Source: Candidatus Wallbacteria bacterium | GTDB taxonomy: Bacteria; Muiribacteriota; JAQTZZ01 | Direction: 5' to 3' | Length of the DNA: 31,102 nt | Assembly (NCBI GenBank): GCA_028687545.1 | Contig: JAQTZZ010000033.1 | Location: 1-31,102, forward strand | Shown: piece by piece, positions 23,875 through 31,102 of the stretch | How positions within the stretch are numbered: position 1 is the first letter of the stretch | Layout of the letters: each line of letters opens with the position of its first letter | The notes under the pieces: generated by a model | Seen by the model: the letters and a program-made list of their open reading frames with translations, nothing else | The model's database searches: none | What the model was told of the DNA's origin: nothing | Made by a program: the position numbers and the translations under genes

Positions 23875-24099
23875 ATGAGTTACAAAGTCAGCGTGATCCT
23901 CGAAAAAGATGATTCCGGATATTACATCTTCTGCCCTGAGCTCAAAGGGTGCCACAGCCAGGGAGACACAGTCGAAGAAGCTCTTGCCAATATCAGGGAA
24001 GCGATCGACCTTTACATTGAAACGCTTGATGATGAAGAGAAACGCACCCTGCTCAGCCGGGAAATTCTCACCACATCTCTGGAAGTAAAAGTTGCCTAA
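23875..24099 (+). CDS. hicB: HicB-family antitoxin
   Basis: A 74-residue HicB-like antitoxin with the degenerate RNase-H-like fold pattern: YKVSVILEKDDSGYYIFCP, then ELKGCHSQGDTVEEALANI and REAIDLYIE. It should bind and inhibit HicA. There is no long C-terminal DNA-binding extension, so autoregulation may be weak. The ATG at 23875 follows a GGAGA-like SD site; an upstream in-frame ATG at 23848 lacks one. The order antitoxin-then-toxin is the reverse of E. coli hicAB but common in other bacteria. The end overlaps the start of hicA. Confidence 0.88.
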   Translation: MSYKVSVILEKDDSGYYIFCPELKGCHSQGDTVEEALANIREAIDLYIETLDDEEKRTLLSREILTTSLEVKVA

Positions 24100-24286
24100 G
24101 CAGGTCTCATTAACTGCGGCTCAGGCTGAATCCATTCTTTTGAAAGCCGGATTTGTGCTGATCCGTACTAAAGGTAGCCATCGAATTTATCAGAAAGGCA
24201 AAGAGCGCTTTGTGATCCCATTCCACGGGAAAAAATCCCTGCATCCCAAAATCGTCACACAGTTGCTGGAAATCACTACTGACTGA
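24092..24286 (+). CDS. hicA: HicA-family mRNA interferase toxin
   Basis: A 64-residue dsRBD-like HicA toxin. It shows the helix AAQAESILLKAGFVLIR, the GSHRIYQKG strand with the catalytic His (H30), and the RFVIPFHGKKSLHPKIV segment leading to the last helix. HicA cleaves mRNA when HicB is lost. The likely start is a TTG at 24092, overlapping the hicB stop codon by 8 nt and preceded by GGAAG. Overlap with a poor start codon is expected to keep toxin below antitoxin. All family elements are present, so it looks functional. Confidence 0.88.
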   Translation: MPKQVSLTAAQAESILLKAGFVLIRTKGSHRIYQKGKERFVIPFHGKKSLHPKIVTQLLEITTD

Positions 24287-24371
24287 GAAATGAATCGGTG
24301 GAAATTCCATTGATCTGGACCTTAAAGCAACTAACGAGGAATTCTCGGCAGTTCGCCAGGAAAGGGGCAGG

Positions 24372-26930
24372 ATGCTGAAAGTACATTTTTCCATGCATTT
24401 TGGCGGGAGAACCTGGCCAGGACCTGCTGCTGATGGACCTGAGTTCGGGGTGGCCCGGGTTGGCATGGGTGGTCTGCTCGGACTGCTGGAAACAAAACTA
24501 GGACTTTCCGGAGAGTATCAACCAGATCTTCTGCGTGCTGCAGCGCTTGTCTCTAATCTTGGAAAAGATGCTTTCTATTCAGCTTCTGCAGAAGTCGACA
24601 GGCTGGGAACTGCCAGGCACCTGCTCAGAATCCGCGATTTTCTGATGCTGCATGGCTGGAAGGGGGAACAGGCAGGTAAACGGCTATCCGAACTCAGGGA
24701 TGTCTGCCATGATCTGCCACTGGGTACTCCTGACCGCCTGAATGCAGTGCTGGACAGGATGAGGGTTCTTAACTCTGGTATCAGTGAAATCCTCTGCTAT
24801 GATCCAGTTGAGCATCTGCCAGCTCTCTGGAAGAAAACCTTTGAATGCCTGAAAGATCATGGAACTATCATTACTTCAGTCGAATATACTCAGGTGAAGT
24901 CTTCCGGGGATCTGGGACTTGTTAAGTCTCGTAAGGATGGGATTGTCAAAGATGGCACAATCCAGCTCCTGCGATGCTCCCTTTCACAGGCTGCTGATCA
25001 TGTAGCTGCCTTTATCTCCACGCTGCCTGAAGGCGAAACCTGCCTCATAATTACTCCTGACGACATTCTGGATTCGTCGCTTGCCGGTTTTGGATTGCCG
25101 GTTTCAGGTGTGAACGCTGAAGCTGACGATGATCCGCTTACTTCCATATTGCCGCTGGTTTTCCAGCTTGCTGAAAGTCCTCCTGAACCTCGACGGGTAA
25201 TGGAATTCCTGGCTCTGCCTGATGCTCCCCTGCACCCCGGACTGCGACACAAGTTGGCTGACGCCATGCAGAAGTGGCCTGCAGCAGGCAGCCCTGAATG
25301 GGAAGTAGCAGTTCAAAATGGTCTTGATATGATTTCTTCAAAGAAGGGATCTGATAGAGCCGAACAGCAGAAGCACATACTTAGAAGTATTTTCCTTGCT
25401 GGTGCTGAAGGTGGGAACTTTTCTGCAGTTGAGATTAAAACTCGCTGCAGCCTGGTGCGTGAATGGGCAAAAGATAGAAGTCATTCTGTTCCGGATACCC
25501 GGTATTTCCGTGTCATCAACCAATGCGACTATCTGGAAGATCTGGCTGAACTGACTGGCAGTAAAAGCTTTTCACAACCCGAACTCGTCAAACTTCTTTC
25601 CTGGTCAAGAGCCATGCTTGATAAACCTTCAGCCAGGCTGGCGCAGGCAGGCCTGGAATGGATATCAGAACCTGGCGCAATGATGGCTCCAGCTGACAAT
25701 ATCGTCTGGTGGAATTTTTCCGCAGATGCTGTCAGAAAGCCCTTTGACGCAGGACTTACTGAACAGGAGCTAGATGATTTAACAAAAGCAGGTGTGCATA
25801 TTCCTCAGCCAGCGGAGATAGCCGGACAAGATGGTGACTCCTGGCATCTGCCGATCGATCTCTGCAGAAAGCGGCTGTTTTTTGTCTGCCCATTGCGTGA
25901 CAGAGCTGGAGAAGTGACAAGTCATCATCCGCTCTGGGATATGCTGGGGATTAAGCATATTGAGCTGGAAACATTGACTGTTGAACGTCCCTTACTAGCA
26001 TCCAAGGCAGGAATGACTAAAGCAGATTTGCGACCTTTGCCGGAAGCGATCAGAACTTTCAGACCCGGAATTGAAATCAAGCCTCGCGAACATGATTCAC
26101 CTGACAGTATCAGCAGACTGATTCAATGCCCGATGAAATGGGTGCTGGAGTATAAAGCCGGACTTTCAGCAGGTATAGGTACAGGCCTGCCGGATTTCGC
26201 GATTGTGCAGGGAAATCTGGCGCATCACCTGATAGAGAAATGTCTTCAGTCTGTAGTCAAACCAGCACAGGCTGAGCGGACTGCCGAACAGATTTTTGAC
26301 AAAGAAGCGCCATTCCTGGTGGCTGAGCTTTTCCTAAAAGGAAATGAATCCCTTCTTACTGCTACCAGACGCAGGATTGCCAGGTCTGCTTCAGTGCTGA
26401 CAGATTTCATAGCTGCGACAGGTCTGAAACTCAAGCAGATAGAGCGCGAGGTAAGCAGAATCATAGATGGAATCAACCTGCAGGGACGGGTGGATATTTT
26501 GCTGGGGGAACCGGAAATCGTGATTGACATCAAATCAGGCAAGTTGAACTTTTACGCTGATCATCTGGCTGACGGACTTGCCTGCCAGCTGACTGCATAC
26601 GGGAAGATGCTGGAGAAAAAAGGAAAATTTCCTGTACTCGGGTATTTCTCGGTTAAGGATCAGAGACTGTGCCTGAACCGACCAGGGTTTACGGGCGCAG
26701 TACATGCAGCTTCTCCTTCGGATGATATGATGTGGCAGATTCTGTCCGCAACTTTCCACGCCGGTCTTCAGAGACTTGCTGCAGGTGAAGTCATTGCCGC
26801 AGGGAATGGAACAGAAGATGAAGTCATTGAAAAAGACCGTATCAATGGAAACGAGCTGTGCCTGACTTCGCAATGCGATTACTGCAACTTCGGCATTCTC
26901 TGCGGGAATTCATTCAGGGAGGCCTTATGA
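24372..26930 (+). CDS. addB: AddB-like PD-(D/E)xK nuclease with 4Fe-4S cluster
   Basis: An 852-residue protein with the C-terminal nuclease of AddB/RecB-type enzymes: NLQGRVDILL (D708), then IVIDIKSGK (D719, K721) and LACQLTAYGKML. Cys586 in the QCPMKWVLEY segment and the C-terminal C835, C838 and C844 (CDYCNFGILC) form the split four-cysteine Fe-S pattern of AddB. The N-terminal 560 residues correspond to the AddB helicase-like part, but no Walker A is visible and the protein is much shorter than usual AddB (about 1150). An AAGGGGCAGG sequence ending just before the ATG supports the start. It overlaps the addA-like gene by 4 nt and probably acts with it at double-strand breaks. Confidence 0.85.
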   Translation: MLKVHFSMHFGGRTWPGPAADGPEFGVARVGMGGLLGLLETKLGLSGEYQPDLLRAAALVSNLGKDAFYSASAEVDRLGTARHLLRIRDFLMLHGWKGEQAGKRLSELRDVCHDLPLGTPDRLNAVLDRMRVLNSGISEILCYDPVEHLPALWKKTFECLKDHGTIITSVEYTQVKSSGDLGLVKSRKDGIVKDGTIQLLRCSLSQAADHVAAFISTLPEGETCLIITPDDILDSSLAGFGLPVSGVNAEADDDPLTSILPLVFQLAESPPEPRRVMEFLALPDAPLHPGLRHKLADAMQKWPAAGSPEWEVAVQNGLDMISSKKGSDRAEQQKHILRSIFLAGAEGGNFSAVEIKTRCSLVREWAKDRSHSVPDTRYFRVINQCDYLEDLAELTGSKSFSQPELVKLLSWSRAMLDKPSARLAQAGLEWISEPGAMMAPADNIVWWNFSADAVRKPFDAGLTEQELDDLTKAGVHIPQPAEIAGQDGDSWHLPIDLCRKRLFFVCPLRDRAGEVTSHHPLWDMLGIKHIELETLTVERPLLASKAGMTKADLRPLPEAIRTFRPGIEIKPREHDSPDSISRLIQCPMKWVLEYKAGLSAGIGTGLPDFAIVQGNLAHHLIEKCLQSVVKPAQAERTAEQIFDKEAPFLVAELFLKGNESLLTATRRRIARSASVLTDFIAATGLKLKQIEREVSRIIDGINLQGRVDILLGEPEIVIDIKSGKLNFYADHLADGLACQLTAYGKMLEKKGKFPVLGYFSVKDQRLCLNRPGFTGAVHAASPSDDMMWQILSATFHAGLQRLAAGEVIAAGNGTEDEVIEKDRINGNELCLTSQCDYCNFGILCGNSFREAL

Positions 26931-29900
26931 GCGGGATACTTTCCCGAATCAGGATCACTTCGGCAGGCGCAGGCACAGGCAAAACCGAGTATCTGAGCAA
27001 GCTCCTGGAAGACAGGATCAAAAGCGGAAAGGCCAGTCCTGAGCGCATTGTGGCAGTCACATTTACCAACCGGGCGGCAACTGAATTGAAAGAACGTGTC
27101 AGGAGCAAGCTGTTCGGTGCCGGGCTCAACAGGGAAGCATTGATGATGGAAGGAGCCTTGATTGGCACAGTAAACGCTGTCTGCAGCAGGCTGGTGCAGC
27201 GCTCTGCCTTTGAGCTGGGGCTTTCGCCTGAAATGACCGTGATCGACGAAGCAAAGTCTGAAGAGATGCTGCTTAGAGCCATTGGCAGCACTCAGGAAGA
27301 TGACAAAGTTGAAACTCTTCTGGAAATAGCCGGAAGAACCAGGATCGAATGGGGAGATAAGTTACGGCAGATTGTTAACTCAGCACTTTCATATGATATT
27401 CAGCCAGATCAGTTTCAGGCATTCGCCAGGCAAAGTATTGATTCGCTGATGGAATTGTTCCCAGAGACGGTTATGGAGAAGACAGAGAAAAAGCTCATCC
27501 AGGCTGGAGAGATGTTTTTTAAGCAGCTCGAAGAAATCCAGGATGAGACAAAGGGCACCAGGGCTGTTGCCGATGAACTGCAGAAATGTCTGGAAATCCT
27601 GCGAGCAGACAAAGAACTGACTTGGTCTGAGTGGGCGAATCTGGCTAGACTCAGTCCATGCAAAAAATCAGCAGAGTCTTTTGAACCAGTTAGAATTGCA
27701 GCATCTTATCATACCCGCAATCCTAGATTCAGACAGGATTTGCAGGAATTGATTTCAATTCTGTTTGAGATGGCAGAAAAGGCTTTGACTAATTATCAGG
27801 AAGAAAAAGCTACCCAGGGTGCGCTTGACTTCAGGGATCAGGAACTGCTGGCACTAAGGCTTCTCTCCAATCCGGAAACCAGGAGAAGACTTTCAGGTAG
27901 CCTGGATCTGGTTCTAGTTGATGAGTTCCAGGATACCAGCCCGATCCAGCTCGCAGTGTTTCTCAGGCTGGCAGAACTTGCTGCCGAAAGTGTCTGGGTT
28001 GGTGACCGCAAGCAGGCCATCTATGCGTTTCGTGGCACTGACCCTCAACTGATGGAAGCAGCGGTTGATGAAATCACAAGAGCAGGAAAAACAGAAACAT
28101 TAAGTTGCTGCTATCGGAGCAGGCCTGAACTGGTCAATCTTTATACTTCCATCTTTACCAGGTCGCTCAAGAAGCAGGGCTTTTCAGCAGAGAGCATCCT
28201 GCTGAAACCTGGCCGCGACAAAGTCACACTTCCTCCACCAGTGGAAATGTGGTGGCTGGATACTAAAAATAAAGGCGAGGATTATCTGGCTCTGGCTGAC
28301 TGCCTGCAGAAATTTTTGGCTTCAGAACCTGAAGTCTGTGGTATGGATGAAAAACTGCGCAAAGCGACACCAGGCGATATCGCCATACTCTGCCGCACAA
28401 ATGCCGAGTGCAGTGAGATAGCCATGGCCTTGAAAAGCGCTGGTATCCCTGCCTGTATCCCTGAATCAGGCTTATGTGCAACACTTGAATCCATGGTGAT
28501 TTGCGCAGGGTTAAGACTATGGGCAGACTCCCATGATACCCTGGCTGCTGCAGAACTTTGCCGTTTGCTCGACTACGCTGGCAAGGAAGACCAGCTTCTG
28601 AAAGATCTGCTGGAGAATCCTGATGGCGCAAGCCTGATGCAGAATCCCATTGTCTCGAAGATCGCAGAAGATTCCAGGGTGAGCAAGATTACAGGCGTTC
28701 TTCCTGTTTTTGACAGAGTCATGGAACTCCTGGATATAAGAAAACTTTGCCTGGAATGGGGCGATACAGACAGGCGGCTTGCCAACCTGGACGCACTGCG
28801 CGCGCTTGCAGTGGCCTATGTGGGTGAATTCTCTTCATCCGGAAACGGTGTGCTTGTTCCAGGATTTATTCAATATCTGACAGAGCTGCAGCAGAGCGGG
28901 GAAGACGAAAAGCCATTGATCGCTGGCGCTGACCTGTTGACAGTATCAACCCGGCATAAAGCCAAGGGCCTGGAATGGCGTGTAGTAGTGCTCTATGACT
29001 CAGCGCATCAGAATAAGTTCCCCGGGCTTGGAGTAAAAGTTGAGAATAAGGGCAAATTCGATTTCAGTGATCCCCTGGCAGGGCACTGGATCAGATACTG
29101 GGACTCCCCTTATGGCGATTTGAAGACAACTCGATTTCACGAAAAAGTGGCAGAGCACAGTTTCAACCTGGAAGCAAACGAACGCAAAGAAGCAGAAGAA
29201 CTGCGCGTTCTGTATGTCGCATTCACCAGAGCCAGGGATTATCTGATCCTGGCTGCCAGACCCGGCAAGCTGAACAAAGGCCTGTTCGGACAGCTGCTGG
29301 ATAGCGACGGCCAACCTTTGATCTCAGAGCCTGTTGCCGGTAAAGTCTGCTGGGCTGGATGCACGGTTGAAGTAACTGAACGCACGGGTGCTGAGCCCGA
29401 ATTTGTGGAAACGAAGAGAGACCCTGGAGTGGATTATAAAAAACCAGGACAAAAGGAGTTTCCTGCTGCTTTTGTTCAGCCGTCACTTCTGGAAGGGGAG
29501 CCTGCTGAAATTGTTGAGACGCTAAAGCTGGGAGAACCTATCGTACTCCCTGAGGATGCCAAACCTGATTTGTGCGGTAAGATTTTTCATGCTTTCTTTG
29601 CTGTGGATTCTACCGGCATAACAGACGATCTGCGGAGCAAAATCGCAGCTGATCTAATTAGGAATCATAACCTTGATAAGGCGGTCTTGCCTGAACAGAT
29701 TACGAAAGCAGCGCAACACTTAAGAGAATGGATCTGCAAATCTTTCGCAGATGCTATAAAGCACACCGAGATGCCGTTGGCTTGCCGCCTGGAAACTGGT
29801 AGCATTTTGCGTGGAGTTGCGGATCTTATTCTGGAGACTGAAGCAGGATTCGTGATCATAGACCATAAAGTAATTTCTGGTGATGCAAAGAATCTCACCG

Positions 29901-30061
29901 GCAAAATCTGTTCCTTTGGACCGCAGCTTGCAGCCTACAAGCAGACAATCCAGGCAGCGACTGGGAAGAAGGTACTTTCAATGTGGATACACCTGCCGCT
30001 GGCAGGATTGATGTATAAGGTGGAAACGGCACTGCATCAGGCAGCACCTTCAAGTTGCTGA
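26927..30061 (+). CDS. addA: AddA-like UvrD-family helicase-nuclease
   Basis: A 1044-residue superfamily 1A helicase with a C-terminal nuclease. Helicase motifs: SAGAGTGKT (Walker A, K19), TFTNRAATELKERV, LVDEFQDTSP (Walker B, D332-E333), VGDRKQAIYAFRG, STRHKAKGLEW and LYVAFTRARD. The nuclease has GVADLIL (D966) and IIDHK (D979, K981), so its catalytic residues are kept. The ATG overlaps the addB stop (ATGA) and has an AGGGAGG SD. AddAB-type complexes unwind and resect double-strand ends for RecA-dependent repair and degrade linear foreign DNA. It is a little shorter than typical AddA. Its stop is one base from that of the convergent gene. Confidence 0.92.
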   Translation: MSGILSRIRITSAGAGTGKTEYLSKLLEDRIKSGKASPERIVAVTFTNRAATELKERVRSKLFGAGLNREALMMEGALIGTVNAVCSRLVQRSAFELGLSPEMTVIDEAKSEEMLLRAIGSTQEDDKVETLLEIAGRTRIEWGDKLRQIVNSALSYDIQPDQFQAFARQSIDSLMELFPETVMEKTEKKLIQAGEMFFKQLEEIQDETKGTRAVADELQKCLEILRADKELTWSEWANLARLSPCKKSAESFEPVRIAASYHTRNPRFRQDLQELISILFEMAEKALTNYQEEKATQGALDFRDQELLALRLLSNPETRRRLSGSLDLVLVDEFQDTSPIQLAVFLRLAELAAESVWVGDRKQAIYAFRGTDPQLMEAAVDEITRAGKTETLSCCYRSRPELVNLYTSIFTRSLKKQGFSAESILLKPGRDKVTLPPPVEMWWLDTKNKGEDYLALADCLQKFLASEPEVCGMDEKLRKATPGDIAILCRTNAECSEIAMALKSAGIPACIPESGLCATLESMVICAGLRLWADSHDTLAAAELCRLLDYAGKEDQLLKDLLENPDGASLMQNPIVSKIAEDSRVSKITGVLPVFDRVMELLDIRKLCLEWGDTDRRLANLDALRALAVAYVGEFSSSGNGVLVPGFIQYLTELQQSGEDEKPLIAGADLLTVSTRHKAKGLEWRVVVLYDSAHQNKFPGLGVKVENKGKFDFSDPLAGHWIRYWDSPYGDLKTTRFHEKVAEHSFNLEANERKEAEELRVLYVAFTRARDYLILAARPGKLNKGLFGQLLDSDGQPLISEPVAGKVCWAGCTVEVTERTGAEPEFVETKRDPGVDYKKPGQKEFPAAFVQPSLLEGEPAEIVETLKLGEPIVLPEDAKPDLCGKIFHAFFAVDSTGITDDLRSKIAADLIRNHNLDKAVLPEQITKAAQHLREWICKSFADAIKHTEMPLACRLETGSILRGVADLILETEAGFVIIDHKVISGDAKNLTGKICSFGPQLAAYKQTIQAATGKKVLSMWIHLPLAGLMYKVETALHQAAPSSC

Positions 30062-30062
30062 A

Positions 30063-30977
30063 TCACCTGTTTTCAGGATCCCGCTCAGCGCAGATCGCCA
30101 CTCTGCCGTAATTTCCATGGATCGGCCGCCAGACCACCATCCTGCGTGTTGAGGAATTGTCTACAGTCCACCAGTTGCCATAGACATCCTTGCAGACAAC
30201 GATCCCGACATGATCCGGATCATTTCCCTCACCCCAGAATACCACGTCTCCGGCTTTGTATTGAGGCAGCTGAACATGATTCCAGTGAAGCCTGTCTGTG
30301 AGATGCGCCCTGAGCCCCTCGCAGCTTATGAGCGTGTTTTTCAACCTGCCGGCTTTTTTCAAAATCGCTGATGTCACAGCCGCACAGGCCAGCACTCCCT
30401 GCCTGGTGTCCGGAGTATGCACATTCACTCCATAAACTTTATCCGTGCATCCCACTGCTTTCAAAGCAAAGTAGGCTACTTCCATTGTGCCTTTCGGACC
30501 TTTTTTTTCCAGGGCTTCCTTTCCGCTTTTCAGCAGTATTTTTTCGATCATCTCTGAGGTGGAGGAATTCGCCTGCTTAAGATACTCGTTATCCTCCCCG
30601 AGATGCGCCTTGAACTGACTGATTGATGCTGAGATGCTGTTCAGGTATCTGCTCAGCCGCTTTCTGTCGGAAGGTCCGAGCAGATCCGGCTGATCAGCAT
30701 TCATCCGGTCGAGGTAATCCATGACAGCCTGCATCTCATACAACTCACTGTATCCGGGGATCATCCGCTCTAACAACCTGATGCCAAGTTTTTCCAGCGC
30801 AGGGTTCAGCTGTGAATTCAGGCTGGTTATTTCATTCATCTGATCAGCCAGCTTGCTTTCCAAAGCTTTATCCGCTGCTGATAAAACATTCAGATGAAGC
30901 ATGCAGATGAAAGCAAGGCAGAATGGAATCGTGATGGATTTCAAATTGATTTTTTCCATTGCTGTTAAAATGGCCAT
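30063..30977 (-). CDS. Secreted NlpC/P60- or CHAP-like cysteine amidase
   Basis: A 304-residue exported protein. The signal peptide covers about residues 1-34 (hydrophobic SITIPFCLAFICMLHL, probable cleavage after VLSA). A helical, partly coiled-coil-like region follows (about 36-165). The C-terminal 120 residues look like a papain-fold peptidoglycan amidase: C198 in VLACAAVTSAILKKAG, then KAGDVVFWG, H256 in DPDHVGIVV and N274 in WTVDNSS, giving a possible Cys-His-Asn triad. Such enzymes cut cell-wall peptides. The start is uncertain: ATG codons at 30977 and 30959 both lack a clear SD. It is tail-to-tail with addA; upstream sequence to the window end holds no recognised gene. Confidence 0.75.
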   Translation of the reverse strand: MAILTAMEKINLKSITIPFCLAFICMLHLNVLSAADKALESKLADQMNEITSLNSQLNPALEKLGIRLLERMIPGYSELYEMQAVMDYLDRMNADQPDLLGPSDRKRLSRYLNSISASISQFKAHLGEDNEYLKQANSSTSEMIEKILLKSGKEALEKKGPKGTMEVAYFALKAVGCTDKVYGVNVHTPDTRQGVLACAAVTSAILKKAGRLKNTLISCEGLRAHLTDRLHWNHVQLPQYKAGDVVFWGEGNDPDHVGIVVCKDVYGNWWTVDNSSTRRMVVWRPIHGNYGRVAICAERDPENR

Positions 30978-31102
30978 AAAGATAATGTTATCAGGAAAAA
31001 TTGCTGAGTAAAATATTTTGTGGCCAAGATCTGATCCTTTTTCTTCATAATCATCATAATAAAATCCATCTGTTATCCCTTGTTGCAGGTTGAAGCAGGA
31101 TG

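Noticed and set aside
30066-30077. CCTG-TTTT-CAGG hairpin as a terminator
   Set aside because: A 4-bp stem with a 4-nt loop and no U-run; it also lies inside the coding end of the amidase gene.
1-31102. CRISPR array, tRNA, rRNA or complete insertion sequence
   Set aside because: No regularly spaced identical repeats, no tRNA-like cloverleaf with a CCA end, no rRNA core sequence and no transposase ORF were seen on either strand.
30978-31102. 34-codon minus-strand ORF upstream of the amidase gene
   Set aside because: Low-complexity start, no SD and no conservation evidence; more likely promoter region, in which no clear -35/-10 pair was found.

Overview
The window is 31.1 kb of gene-dense bacterial DNA from a lineage I cannot name. 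Strong purine-rich Shine-Dalgarno (SD) sites, short gaps, overlapping genes and signal peptides point to an uncultured bacterium of moderate G+C. There are no rRNA or tRNA genes and no CRISPR array. By eye, roughly 10.5-19.7 kb is clearly more A+T-rich than the sequence on either side, which suggests an acquired block.

Left end (1-4451). A minus-strand operon encodes a GH65 disaccharide phosphorylase, a beta-phosphoglucomutase of the long-cap HAD subfamily, and the first 24 codons of what looks like a trehalose-6-phosphate phosphatase. This is an unfused set of the three activities that mycobacterial OtsB1 carries in one chain. Divergent from it is an exported protein of unknown function.

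Accessory operon (4653-9909, perhaps to 10205). A near-consensus sigma-70 promoter opens a leader of about 150 nt. The leader has several mutually exclusive GC-rich pairings, a U-tract and a perfect anti-SD segment. The operon then encodes an XRE regulator, a 58-residue zinc-ribbon-like microprotein, a 60-residue protein, a membrane-anchored J-domain protein, and two TPR proteins that together hold three copies of one module of about 340 residues. I recognise no described system with this composition.

Defense block (about 10.2-24.3 kb). Same-strand genes encode a McrA-like HNH nuclease, a GIY-YIG nuclease, a PLD-SNF2-type helicase, an Eco57I/type IIG-like adenine methyltransferase with its own specificity region, and an AIPR-family protein with a Mrr-like nuclease signature. 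A minus-strand McrB-McrC pair with an EVE-like reader converges on them, and a HicB-HicA toxin-antitoxin pair diverges from mcrB. The PLD-helicase, methyltransferase and AIPR genes look like a restriction-modification-like unit with an added effector. DISARM and BREX hallmark genes are absent.

Right end (24.3-31.1 kb). An AddB-like Fe-S nuclease and an AddA-like helicase-nuclease overlap by 4 nt and probably form a RecBCD/AddAB-type end-processing complex. A secreted NlpC/P60- or CHAP-like cysteine amidase converges on addA with one base between the two stop codons.
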